Shown: positions 1 through 7,744 of the stretch, piece by piece
Layout of the letters: each line of letters starts with the position of its first letter
How positions within the stretch are numbered: position 1 is the first letter of the stretch
Assembly (NCBI GenBank): GCA_964458015.1
Contig: CAYWGR010000108.1
Location: forward strand, 1 to 18,692
From: CAYWGR01 sp964458015
Lineage (GTDB): Bacteria > Planctomycetota > Planctomycetia > Pirellulales > Thermoguttaceae
Direction of reading: 5' to 3'
DNA: 18,692 bases
Position numbers and translations under genes: made by a program
Notes under the pieces: generated by a model
Told to the model about the DNA's origin: nothing
The model's input: only the letters and a program-made list of their open reading frames with translations
Database searches by the model: none

Positions 1-327
1 AAGGCGGCCCGGCTGGACGCGGGCATGCGCGGCCCAAACGCGCCTCCCGACTGGCACATCTACCATTCCATGTTCGGCGTGACGCTCAAGTCGAATGCCG
101 ACGGGCCCGGCTGCCCGCTGCATTGCCCGCGGTACCGGGAGGCCGGAGGGAACATCCGCTACGCCCGCGGCGACTGCCCGGTGGCCGACGACTTGTTCGA
201 CCGCATGATCAACGTGAATCTCAATCAGTGGTATACCGCCGGCGATTGCCGGGAGATCGCGGAGCGCATCAACGCCGTGCTGGCGGCGCAGTGCAGGGAA
301 GATTCCGGCGCCGCTCCGTGGCGCTGA
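1..327 (+). CDS. DegT/DnrJ/EryC1/StrS-family aminotransferase, C-terminal end (partial)
   Basis: The reading frame is open from base 1 and stops at TGA 325-327, so only the last 108 codons are present and the start lies outside the window. The C-terminal stretch GDCPVADDLFDRMINVNLNQ followed by WYTAGDCREIAERINAVL matches the usual end of DegT/DnrJ/EryC1/StrS PLP-dependent aminotransferases, in which a [G/R]xCPVAExL block precedes a short strand and a final helix. These enzymes aminate keto-sugars for surface polysaccharides, or act as related sugar dehydratases. The catalytic lysine and cofactor-binding part are upstream and cannot be seen. The ATG at base 25 is internal. The DNA is clearly more GC-rich than the gene set to the right, which suggests a different origin from the - strand cluster. 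Confidence 0.82.
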   Translation, partial: KAARLDAGMRGPNAPPDWHIYHSMFGVTLKSNADGPGCPLHCPRYREAGGNIRYARGDCPVADDLFDRMINVNLNQWYTAGDCREIAERINAVLAAQCREDSGAAPWR

Positions 328-336
328 AACAGGCAA

Positions 337-425
337 GAGGCTCATTCGGCCCGGCCACGGTTGCGTGCAGTGGGCCTGGGTTGAATTTCACGCGACGTGT
401 TCTGTGCCGCAGCCGAATGAGCCTC
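337..425. repeat. perfect 14-bp inverted repeat, 61-base loop
   Basis: GAGGCTCATTCGGC at 337-350 is the exact reverse complement of GCCGAATGAGCCTC at 412-425. If one bulged base is allowed, the stem continues outward (CAA before the left arm, TTG after the right arm). It begins ten bases after the aminotransferase stop codon. It could fold in the mRNA as a long-loop stem that protects or ends the transcript, or it could be a mobile-repeat remnant. No T-run follows the right arm, so it is not a standard intrinsic terminator. Confidence 0.75.
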
Positions 426-449
426 GTTGGGAGCCCTGAATTTTCTGTG

Positions 450-584
450 GGCATTCGGGGGAGTGTCATGCCGTCAAGACGTGCACGAGGCCGGTCCGTC
501 GCGCGTCACCGCACGGGCTGGGCCGGAATTGTCAGCGCGCCTCCTTCCACCGACGATTCGGGCATGACACCCCGCTCGAATGCC
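450..584. repeat. imperfect inverted repeat of 23/24 bases
   Basis: The left arm is 450-472 and the right arm 561-584. The outer 8 bases (GGCATTCG against CGAATGCC) and the inner 10 bases (GTGTCATGCC against GGCATGACAC) pair perfectly, with a mismatched centre of 5-6 bases in each arm. The loop is about 88 bases. Together with the preceding inverted repeat this makes two consecutive large stems in one non-coding stretch, which is more structure than the flanking DNA shows. Confidence 0.65.
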
Positions 585-602
585 AAACGGCCTATGGGAA
601 AC

Positions 603-621
603 CGCCGGACACGGCGTTTTT
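603..621 (+). terminator. weak intrinsic terminator candidate
   Basis: CGCCG-GACA-CGGCG (603-616) forms a 5-bp GC stem with a 4-base loop and is followed directly by TTTTT (617-621). The form fits a short intrinsic terminator for + strand transcription. The stem is short and it lies almost 280 bases after the aminotransferase stop, so the assignment is tentative. Confidence 0.25.
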
Positions 622-779
622 CGGGCCGCGCCCCCGGCGGGAATGCCGGTTCCGTCGCGTTCGCGCACCGTTCACTGAAGCCGGCTACAGTACAATCCGC
701 ACGAGGCCGGCGTTACACCGCGCCCGGCATCCGGACGGACCGCTCCGCGCCAGGGCGCCTGCGAATACCGCGAAAACAC

Positions 780-808
780 TTGGAAAATGCGCGACGCCGT
801 GCTAAGAT
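780..808 (+). promoter_or_regulatory. sigma-70-like promoter candidate
   Basis: TTGGAA (780-785) and TAAGAT (803-808) are separated by exactly 17 bases; each matches the consensus at 4 of 6 positions. They sit about 75 bases upstream of the ATG at 882, which has its own ribosome binding site. Position and spacing are right for the promoter of the broken + strand gene, but no experiment supports it. Confidence 0.35.
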
Positions 809-881
809 TTGGCACTACGTCCGGAGTAAAACCCTGTCCGGTGCAGATGAGTTCCAGGACGCAAACGAGGAAGGAAGACCG

Positions 882-1067
882 ATGAAGAAACTGTTGGCGA
901 CATTGCTGGTGGGTGTTTTTGTGGTTGTGATGATGAGTGAAGATTTGATTTTTGGATTTTTGTTGGTAGTATGGTTTATCCGGCGCCGGCCCCGGGGAAG
1001 TAGTAATAGTCGTCGTCGATCTTATCCGAAAGCTTCAAGCCGCCGATGCAAGGAAATGCAACCTTGA
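882..1067 (+). pseudogene. broken 5' end of a secreted-protein gene
   Basis: ATG at 882 follows a strong purine-rich ribosome binding site (GAGGAAGGAAG, 867-877). The frame begins MKKLLATLLVGVFVVVMM, a convincing signal peptide or membrane anchor start with two lysines and a long hydrophobic core. After about residue 20-30 the translation turns into arginine- and serine-rich nonsense (WFIRRRPRGSSNSRRR) that is simply the antisense of the - strand gene ending at 976. The frame stops at 1065-1067. The best reading is that a genuine gene belonging to the left flank lost everything after its signal peptide where the two DNA types meet. A short real membrane peptide is possible but less likely. 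Confidence 0.5.
907..979. other. cytosine-free tract at the junction
   Basis: No C occurs on the + strand from 907 to 979 (73 bases), with T and G making up most of it. The flanks at 906 and 980 return to normal composition. The tract contains the end of the sensible part of the + strand signal peptide gene and the TAA stop (976-978 complement) of the - strand gene, so it lies exactly where both genes are interrupted. Confidence 0.8.
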
Positions 1068-1572
1068 AGTCGAGTGCCTTCACACCGCAGTTCTCAAATT
1101 TGGAGGAGAGACGCAGGCCCTCGGTGTCGATCGAGGTCCGCAGGATAACCTGCATCCCGAACTCGGAATTATCGAGGATCGCTTCGAAGCCATTGTTTCC
1201 ATGGGAAATCGACTTCAAGTCAAAGTCGCGACTGCCCAGGAGGCGTTTCCCATTGGCTTCCACGACAAAGATCGCCGACAGCCCTGGCTGAAGCAGCATT
1301 TCGCAGGTCGTGAACTCGTTGTAAAGGGAACGTAGCGTGAGCCGCTTGTTAGCAGTGGAAAACATGCAACGAAGCGTAGCGTTGGAAAGGGTGACTGCGT
1401 CCTTACCCAACTCGCAGACGGGTTCGCGTGGAACAGGCTTTCCGGCTGGTTTCGCCATGGAAGGAGCCATGTTCACCGGCAATTCCTGCGCCGGGGCTGT
1501 GTTTAGGTTCCAGCAGAAGCTCAGCAGGAGAAATGCGGCCGTTATTGTTTTTGAGTACATTTTGCTTTTCAT
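976..1572 (-). pseudogene. N-terminal fragment of a large secreted protein, probably carbohydrate-active
   Basis: The 198-residue product starts with a signal peptide (hydrophobic core about residues 10-22, possible cleavage after TAPAQ). Residues about 58-185 form a beta-rich segment (KDAVTLSNATLRCMF ... GLRLSSKFENCG) resembling the N-terminal galactose-mutarotase-like sandwich found in front of large glycosidase-like proteins such as the DUF6259 type. The sequence ends abruptly at DDDYYYFPGAGAG, a motif that in such proteins normally lies near the start, not the end. The stop codon lies in the cytosine-free tract, so the C-terminal part has probably been lost. It begins 12 bases after the GH127-like gene stop, with no clear ribosome binding site, and looks like the last gene of that operon. 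The family assignment is tentative; the truncation is more certain. Confidence 0.55.
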
Positions 1573-1584
1573 GGAAGGTTGAGC

Positions 1585-3423
1585 CTATTTCTTACCCTGG
1601 ATGAGTTCATCCGGAACCGCTGCGCTCATATCGGGAAGGCGGAAGTAAACGCACTTGCCATCGGCGTCCGGAAATTCCGTCAATTTCAGATGCACGAGTC
1701 CCGTGCCGCAGAGGGTGACTTCCGAGGGTTCCGTGCAGAACTTGGCTTGGCAGGCGGTGCCCCCGGGCCGAACCGTGGCATCGCCGCCCGGCACGTCTTT
1801 CAGGGAACTTGGATCAAGCATCAATAAAAAGCTCAAATCGGCACCGTCCTTAGTCTTGAGAATCTCGTTCTGCGCCGGATTGACACAATACACCAACGGG
1901 CCTCGCATTAATGCGGCGCGTCCCGATTGGCGTTTGCGTCCAAGCACCAACCGCCACGACATGGGCATATCGAGCGTCACCTGGTCGCCCGCTCTCCATT
2001 CGCGTTCCAAGGTGAGGAAATTGCCCGAGGCAATAGGCTCTTTCCACGGCTGCCCATTGATCGACAGCGCGGCATTCGGACACCAACGTGGAATTCTCAA
2101 CTTCAATGGGAACTTTGCGGGCTGTGACGGATCGAGATGCAACGTGACGTGTCCCGAACTCGGATAGTCGGTTTCCTGCCGGACTTTCAACGAAATGCCG
2201 CCGTTGAGATCGACGGTTGTTTCCGACGGAGTATAGAGGTTCACCGCCAATCCGGCCCCAGTGCGGTAATAGGCCATTGTCGGCAATTCCGCGATGATCC
2301 GGCGGAAGTTGCCAGGGCAACAATAGGTGTCGTAGGGCCAGTAGACGCGGTCGCCTTCCATAGGCACATAATAGCGAACCTTCCGCCCGTCGGGCGATTG
2401 CGAGGCGAACAGGGCATTGTAGATCGTCCGTTCCATGATGTCGCCGTAGAACGAATTCCCTTCCATCCGCAGCAAGGTGTCGTAGAGCCGCAGTTGATAG
2501 GCCGTGGCGCATGTTTCGCCAAGATGATTGCGAACATCCTGGTCATCGGTCCACACTTCGCATTGTCCCACGGCGCCATTAAGAGTCACACCGTCGTTTT
2601 TCATCATGAAATCGATGGCCCGGCGGGTGCAGGTCAACAGGCTTTCCTGCGGTTGCAAATGGTACAAATCGAGTTGGGCCAGGCAGCGGGAGATGTATGT
2701 GTAGACGTGCCCCTCGCACAAGTTGCGGCGTCCGATGACGATGTCCAGATTCCACGTCGGCAGCGCACGTTCCTTCACGCAAAAGTCTAAGTAGCGTTGA
2801 TCGCTTGTCTCATGATATAGCCACATGAAATTACGCTCAAAAGCGGTCAGCCCCATCAGGTGCGTGACGCCGATGCCCTTTTCCAAGGGCCAATCGCGCG
2901 GCAACTCGGGCCAATGTTTCAAAAAGTAGTCGGCCAATTTGCGCGCCGCTTCGAGCGACTTCTTTTCACCAAAATAATGGTGATCGCTTGCGAGTCCATA
3001 AATGATATAACCCATTTCGTGGGTGTCCCACACCTGGTTCATCCTTGCCTGGGGCGCCATCGCGCCGATGTATCCGTCCGGCTCCTGCGTTTTGAGCACC
3101 TCCTCAATGAGGTGATTCTTTAAGGCCACGACCTTGGCGTCTTTCGTATAGGCGGCGAAACGGACCGCCGCGTCGATCGTTTTTCCTAGGCCAATATACG
3201 TGTTCCGTCCGGATTTTTTGTCTCGAAACGGCGCTAGGAAATCCTTTTCAATATCCAGGGCAAACAAATTCTTCTCGATGGTCAAGTCGATCCGCCGGCC
3301 GATTTCGCCGCCAACTTTAACTTGGCGCAAATCGAGCGGCGTCATGATGTCTCCGGCAAAGGTCGTTGCGCAAACGCCAAACCAAATGCCTATGGCCGTT
3401 AAAGTAAAATGCTTGAGTTTCAT
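1585..3423 (-). CDS. GH127-like beta-L-arabinofuranosidase (DUF1680), secreted
   Basis: The 612-residue protein carries an N-terminal signal peptide (about 1-24) and an (alpha/alpha)6-barrel of the GH127/GH146 type, followed by beta-sandwich parts (LKLRIPRWCPNAALSINGQP is typical). The family uses a zinc site of one Glu and three Cys, one of them the nucleophile. These are visible as E303-T-C305 (HLGETCATA) and C368-C369 (TYCCPGNFRRI), and C368 corresponds to the nucleophile. E289, just upstream, is a candidate acid/base. All required residues are therefore present and activity is expected, most likely release of beta-L-arabinofuranose from plant or algal glycans outside the cytoplasm. A GAGAG ribosome binding site sits about 10 bases before the ATG. 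It follows the GH78-like gene by 77 bases. Exact linkage specificity cannot be read from sequence. Confidence 0.88.
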   Translation of the reverse strand: MKLKHFTLTAIGIWFGVCATTFAGDIMTPLDLRQVKVGGEIGRRIDLTIEKNLFALDIEKDFLAPFRDKKSGRNTYIGLGKTIDAAVRFAAYTKDAKVVALKNHLIEEVLKTQEPDGYIGAMAPQARMNQVWDTHEMGYIIYGLASDHHYFGEKKSLEAARKLADYFLKHWPELPRDWPLEKGIGVTHLMGLTAFERNFMWLYHETSDQRYLDFCVKERALPTWNLDIVIGRRNLCEGHVYTYISRCLAQLDLYHLQPQESLLTCTRRAIDFMMKNDGVTLNGAVGQCEVWTDDQDVRNHLGETCATAYQLRLYDTLLRMEGNSFYGDIMERTIYNALFASQSPDGRKVRYYVPMEGDRVYWPYDTYCCPGNFRRIIAELPTMAYYRTGAGLAVNLYTPSETTVDLNGGISLKVRQETDYPSSGHVTLHLDPSQPAKFPLKLRIPRWCPNAALSINGQPWKEPIASGNFLTLEREWRAGDQVTLDMPMSWRLVLGRKRQSGRAALMRGPLVYCVNPAQNEILKTKDGADLSFLLMLDPSSLKDVPGGDATVRPGGTACQAKFCTEPSEVTLCGTGLVHLKLTEFPDADGKCVYFRLPDMSAAVPDELIQGKK

Positions 3424-3477
3424 CGTTGTTTTCTCTCTTGAAAAATGGGGAATGTGACGTATCCGATGTTTTGACCA

Positions 3478-3493
3478 TGCCGATTGTCCGGCA
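3478..3493 (-). promoter_or_regulatory. intergenic hairpin between GH78-like and GH127-like genes
   Basis: TGCCG-(6)-CGGCA forms a 5-bp stem starting eight bases after the GH78-like stop codon. There is no following T-run on the - strand, so it is more likely an mRNA stability or processing element than a terminator. Confidence 0.35.
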
Positions 3494-3500
3494 GTTTCCT

Positions 3501-5306
3501 TTACTCAATGATCTGGATGCCTGGCGGAGCGTTTATTGTGGTTCGCACGCTGCCGTCGGGTCGTTTTTCATGGCGAATGCGAAGAGCGCCTTGCGGAGTC
3601 GGAAAACTCCCTTCGGCCCAATCGAGATCGCCCAGATGCGGCTTGATTTTCAGCGTTTTGCAGCCCGGCTCAACGATTTGGACGCCCAAAACATGTTCGC
3701 TCAGCCATGCGGTCGGGCCGGATGCCCAGCCATGGCACAGGCTATGGCGAAAACCTTTGTAACAGTGGTTGCCGAAGTCACCGTGAATGTCCTTTTTGCC
3801 GACAGGAACAAGTTCATCGATCCGCGATGCGTTGACCGTCCAATCCAGGTCGAAATCTTCCCAAAACGTGGTTGCGCCGAGGTCGAGCATTCCGCCCCAG
3901 TAGGCCCGGATGCAATCCAAGCAGCCTTGATAATCGCCCGCCTTAGCCCGTGCCTGGAGCACATAGTAGCCATAGAAGGTTGACAATCGCTTAGCTCCAT
4001 CGACGGCCATTACGTTGCGGTTCAACGTGGCTGCATCACCCAGGCCGGCCAATGTCATGAGCGCGGCGGCCTGCTTGCTGTTGCCAGGATCGGGAACGTG
4101 TTTTTTCAACCGGGCAACTGCGTCGCGGCATTTCATTTGCATCTCGGGATCGTTCAACACTCCGCAAAGTTCATCACCAGCTTGCAAGCTTAGAATCAGA
4201 AGCGAGTGCAAGCCGGCATGGATGGCCTTTTCGTTTCCCGACGACGGCCAATCAAGAAACCGCATCACGGGCCCAGGGAGTGTTTCGGCGTTGTCCGGGC
4301 CAATATGGTTCATCAACTGAAGAAGCAAGCCCGTTAGATAAGGCTTCTGACGCTGCAGATAGGCGAGATCGCCGTGGTGTTGATACCAACTTTGCTGAAT
4401 CAACACCCACCACATCGAGTAGGAGCTAATCGTGTGCATCCATCCCGGCAGTGGAGTATGGTCACGAATCAAATCGAGACTGGCCGGCACGACGTCCACG
4501 TTTCCAAAGACGGAAGAGATGGTCATGGTCTCGGGATGCATGTCGCCAAGCCATACCAGGCGGTCGCGCTTGATGCCATCCCAGAGGTAATCTTGCATGT
4601 TCAGGTGAACTGTATAGGCGCCAGTCTGCCAGATGCGATTCAGACGTTCATCGCTGCAACGGAAGGAGCCCTTATAGGATAGGTCGCGGTAGATGAAAAC
4701 CGCCCGGACCGCTTTCAGCACGACGACGCTATCTGGATCGACCAGATCAATACGAACAAAACGGAATCCGGTGTTGCCGATTTCATGTGTTCCGAGCCAA
4801 GGGATCAAACAAGTCTGGTCGCGAACGGCATGGTCGTTGGTGGTGTTCTTTGGCCCGCCGAGTTCGCTCATGGCCTCACTGACCGACTCGCCGAAACGCA
4901 CTCGTACGCGGACTGCGCGGTTTTCTGATGTGGCCGAAACCATGATCTGCACTCCGCCATGAAGTTCGCGGCCGAAATCCAACAACAAGGCCGGTGCCTT
5001 GCCCTTGTTCCGAAGCGTGCAGACAATCGGCGTTTCCAGAGTTACCTGTCCATCGCCAAGGTTCAGTAGGGTCTCGGAATGCTCGATCACAGCCTGTTTA
5101 TCGTCGGGCGATAGCCAGACGATTCGCTTGGGCGTAATATAGTCGCGCACTCGTGGATCTCGCCTGGCGCGGTCGGCAAGATCCGCTGGAGCTGGCGTGA
5201 ATGGGGCGATGCGACTCCCGGGAGCGGTTGTTTCTACCTCGGCTCCCCGGAGATTCAACGAGGAAGCAAAGAATAGAAATGCCCAAAAAATCACTTGTCG
5301 TATCAT
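3501..5306 (-). CDS. GH78-like alpha-L-rhamnosidase-related protein, secreted
   Basis: The 601-residue product has a signal peptide (about 1-22), a beta-sandwich (about 75-210, with LLLDFGRELHGGVQI), an (alpha/alpha)6 six-hairpin catalytic barrel (about 215-535) and a short C-terminal sandwich (KTLKIKPHLGDLDWAEG). Family marks are the motif WDGIKRDRLVWLGD (242-255), TTFWEDF (479-485, E483 as the expected base) and SLCHGWASGP (522-531). In characterised GH78 enzymes the first motif reads D-x4-E-x6-D, with Glu as general acid. Here it is D243-x4-D248-x6-D255, so the acid position is Asp. It is short for GH78 because it lacks extra N-terminal carbohydrate-binding domains. The start is supported by AAGGAAA seven bases before the ATG, and the gene follows the 774-residue protein by 47 bases. 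The fold is certain; L-rhamnose as substrate is an inference. Confidence 0.82.
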   Translation of the reverse strand: MIRQVIFWAFLFFASSLNLRGAEVETTAPGSRIAPFTPAPADLADRARRDPRVRDYITPKRIVWLSPDDKQAVIEHSETLLNLGDGQVTLETPIVCTLRNKGKAPALLLDFGRELHGGVQIMVSATSENRAVRVRVRFGESVSEAMSELGGPKNTTNDHAVRDQTCLIPWLGTHEIGNTGFRFVRIDLVDPDSVVVLKAVRAVFIYRDLSYKGSFRCSDERLNRIWQTGAYTVHLNMQDYLWDGIKRDRLVWLGDMHPETMTISSVFGNVDVVPASLDLIRDHTPLPGWMHTISSYSMWWVLIQQSWYQHHGDLAYLQRQKPYLTGLLLQLMNHIGPDNAETLPGPVMRFLDWPSSGNEKAIHAGLHSLLILSLQAGDELCGVLNDPEMQMKCRDAVARLKKHVPDPGNSKQAAALMTLAGLGDAATLNRNVMAVDGAKRLSTFYGYYVLQARAKAGDYQGCLDCIRAYWGGMLDLGATTFWEDFDLDWTVNASRIDELVPVGKKDIHGDFGNHCYKGFRHSLCHGWASGPTAWLSEHVLGVQIVEPGCKTLKIKPHLGDLDWAEGSFPTPQGALRIRHEKRPDGSVRTTINAPPGIQIIE

Positions 5307-5353
5307 GATTGTTTCCTTGAAAAACGTACTGAGTTAACAGCCGTTCGAATTCA

Positions 5354-7678
5354 TCAGTCCCCATAATGCGACAGCAACCATCGGCAGTTGATCACTTTCT
5401 CGGCCAAGTCCAGCGGCACGTAGAAGTAATGGTTCGCTGCTTCAAAACCAATCCGCGAATCTTGCTGAGCCAGCGTAAATAGCCGCCGGGCCAACGTGAT
5501 TTCAGATTTCAAACAGCGCCGAATGTCGATGCGTAGTTTAGCCCGCTGTTCGGCGGTGAGTTCGCTCTTGGGATCGGCCAGCGCGTCACGCGCCATCACA
5601 AATCGCGTCTGGTTGGCCACCGACAGAAAATGCGTATACGCTGCTTCCGCAAATCTCAATTCCGCTTGGGCCTCGTCGCGACGAAGCGGTGACGCCTTTT
5701 CCACGGCTGCCTCCAACAACGGAATACCGGACCGCCATCCCTCGGCAATCTTCTCGAACTGTGAGGCAAACACCTCTGGTGGATACGGGCCGCGCCACGT
5801 CGTCAAATCATCATAGGGAATCCCTGTTATGGCCGCTTGATAGCCGGTCTTTTCGAGATAGAGCGGATTTGCCGGGCCCATCTGGACGGGGCAGAAATAG
5901 ACGACCCCGATGTTAAACGGATATTCACGAAACGCCTTACTAAAGGCCGTCCAGGCCTTGCGTGCCAGCGGGGCGCCCTCGGCTCCATAATGTTCGACGG
6001 CGACGGCCTCCAGCACCTCGTCGGCGCTGGGTGTCGGCGCAGCACGGAAACGAGCCGCAATCTCCAGATTTGGCGAGGGATACCCGCCAAGACTCCAACT
6101 CAGCATCATTCCGTCGACGTTTGCCGATGCCAAGTTGCGACAGTGCTCGGCCACAAGATCCATCACCGGCAGATAGGGTACGGAGGACAGCTCCCACGAA
6201 TTGTTCAACTGCACCTTGGCCGCCGTTTTCAGGCCGGCTTTCTTGGCTTGCTCCCAGTGATGTGTCGCGCGAGGACCGGGGCCGCCGGCAGATAGAGCAT
6301 ACTCGCCGAGTGCTGTCTTCACGCCGCCTCGGTCAAGTGGGATTGCCCATTCGCTCACCGACATCAGCCAAACCGATTTGGGCAACTGCGCGATGACCTC
6401 CGACGCGTCGCCGTTGCCTGCCCACCCCCAGTCCCATGCCAACACGTTGGCCCTAGGATTGCTGCGATGCACCCCCTCGGCGATCACGCGGTTGACCTCG
6501 GCGATGATGTCGGCATCCGTGCGGTCTTTGCAGCGAGGGCACGTTTTTTTGTTTCCATGCGAGGCGCAGTTTGTCAGGCCTTCCGAGGCGGTGATCGTGA
6601 ACACACCGGCCAAATCCGGAACTTCGCGAAAAATGTGCGCAAGAGAGTCGCTCATCCACTTGCGCACCGTCGGATGCGAGGTACACATCGCGATATACTC
6701 GCCGCTCCGAGCGCCGGCCATCTCCGCTCGCCCTGGGGCCTGAAAAAAGGAGCGGAATCGGGCATCGTCTGGAGGCATTGCTCTCGGCTCATCCATGTAA
6801 AGGTATACGCCGATGCCGCATTTCTTGGCCCGCGCTACGAGAAATCGAAGAGTGGCCAGTCGCTGCTCATGGCCGACGCCAAACTCGGGGAAGGCATCGC
6901 CGCCCGGCGCCATGTCACGCAAGAGAACATGCAGCCACACACCATTAATCCCCAACGACGATAGACGCTGTAGCAATCCATCAGGATAGGGATCCAGCTT
7001 AGGATTCAAAAGCGGATCGCCAAACAACGAGAAATAGGAGTAGATAAAACGCAACTGATCATTCTTGGGCCGTGACGAGGAGAACGAAGGCAGCGGATCG
7101 CTTAGTTGTTGCACGAACTCAAACCGTGGCGCGGCCGGACGCCTCATTTCGTCGCCGAAAACTTCGCTGACTATGCGTTTGATCTCCGCGGTCCGGCGTT
7201 TGGCCGCCTCATTCGGTGGAGCGTATCGTAAAGGTTCGCATTTGGGTTTTAGATATCCAAGTTTACCCCAAACGCCATCATCATCACGCAGAGTGAACGC
7301 CAAACGCTCGGGCGTCATGTCGAGAAGCTCCAGCAACTGGTCGTAAGGCAACAAATGCCAATTGCGGCGAATGACCGTGATATACCCGCGCGACTTTTGC
7401 TCTTTCGGAATGGCCGTGGCCGGCGGCAAGCCCATCGAATCGGCAATTGTCACGATGTCCTGTTCCGACTCCCCGACGACCTTCGCCAGCTTTGCCGGCT
7501 CGACCAAGTTCCAGTTGCGCCAAACGAACTCATGCAAACGGTCGGGAAAATGCCGATCCACAACCGGCGCAGGCGCACCGCCTACTGGCAAACTGATTTC
7601 GGCAGCAGAGTAGCTATCTAACCAGGTGAATAGGATTAGGCAAATCCAAGCTGCAAGGATCCATTTTTTCGATACCAT
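5354..7678 (-). CDS. uncharacterised secreted TIM-barrel glycosidase-like protein with tandem N-terminal RNW repeats
   Basis: I do not recognise a named family. The 774-residue product has a signal peptide (about 1-26). Residues 49-86 and 99-137 look like two copies of a helical repeat: RNWNLVEPAKLAKVVG and RNWHLLPYDQLLELLD, each followed by a second helix ending in L and a polar turn. A probable TIM barrel follows (about 205-540; INGVWLHVLLRDM, CGIGVYLYMDEPRAMP, GVFTITASEG). It includes C371 and a C380-P-R-C383 pair placed like the Cys cluster of DUF4838 proteins, and E366 as a candidate catalytic residue. The C-terminal 200 residues are alpha-helical. A TAGGAGAGAAATT leader before the ATG decides the start. 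Its position inside the operon and its fold suggest a glycoside hydrolase related to the GH20/GH67 group, but the substrate is unknown. Confidence 0.7.
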   Translation of the reverse strand: MVSKKWILAAWICLILFTWLDSYSAAEISLPVGGAPAPVVDRHFPDRLHEFVWRNWNLVEPAKLAKVVGESEQDIVTIADSMGLPPATAIPKEQKSRGYITVIRRNWHLLPYDQLLELLDMTPERLAFTLRDDDGVWGKLGYLKPKCEPLRYAPPNEAAKRRTAEIKRIVSEVFGDEMRRPAAPRFEFVQQLSDPLPSFSSSRPKNDQLRFIYSYFSLFGDPLLNPKLDPYPDGLLQRLSSLGINGVWLHVLLRDMAPGGDAFPEFGVGHEQRLATLRFLVARAKKCGIGVYLYMDEPRAMPPDDARFRSFFQAPGRAEMAGARSGEYIAMCTSHPTVRKWMSDSLAHIFREVPDLAGVFTITASEGLTNCASHGNKKTCPRCKDRTDADIIAEVNRVIAEGVHRSNPRANVLAWDWGWAGNGDASEVIAQLPKSVWLMSVSEWAIPLDRGGVKTALGEYALSAGGPGPRATHHWEQAKKAGLKTAAKVQLNNSWELSSVPYLPVMDLVAEHCRNLASANVDGMMLSWSLGGYPSPNLEIAARFRAAPTPSADEVLEAVAVEHYGAEGAPLARKAWTAFSKAFREYPFNIGVVYFCPVQMGPANPLYLEKTGYQAAITGIPYDDLTTWRGPYPPEVFASQFEKIAEGWRSGIPLLEAAVEKASPLRRDEAQAELRFAEAAYTHFLSVANQTRFVMARDALADPKSELTAEQRAKLRIDIRRCLKSEITLARRLFTLAQQDSRIGFEAANHYFYVPLDLAEKVINCRWLLSHYGD

Positions 7679-7713
7679 AATTTCTCTCCTAGAAACGCTC
7701 GTTTAGTCTTTCT

Positions 7714-7722
7714 TCCGAGTCA
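7714..7722 (-). promoter_or_regulatory. shared leader motif TGACTCGGA, copy 1
   Basis: The 9-mer TGACTCGGA (- strand) lies 36-44 bases upstream of the RNW-repeat protein start. The same 9-mer occurs upstream of the GH42-like gene, and its core ACTCGGA upstream of the DUF4838 gene. It could be a common regulator or sigma-factor site; chance is not excluded. Confidence 0.25.
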
Positions 7723-7744
7723 TAACCACGGCAGTTGTTCCGTT

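Larger units (their letters stand above)
328..881. other. GC-rich intergenic region with inverted repeats
   Basis: About 550 bases separate the aminotransferase stop from the next start codon. A long + strand reading frame crosses it, but its translation is arginine-rich, with no recognisable family, as expected from random GC-rich DNA. Two long inverted repeats (337-425 and 450-584), a weak hairpin followed by five T (603-621) and a promoter candidate (780-808) are the only structured elements seen. Confidence 0.6.

Noticed and set aside
123..881. Long + strand reading frame running from 123 through the left intergenic region
   Set aside because: It overlaps the aminotransferase in another frame and is rich in Arg, Gly and Ser without a motif; GC-rich DNA gives such open frames by chance. 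Only the part from 882, with its own ribosome binding site, is credible.
1579..3123. Several + strand frames opposite the GH127-like gene
   Set aside because: They are antisense shadows of a clearly recognisable enzyme and have no family signature or ribosome binding site.
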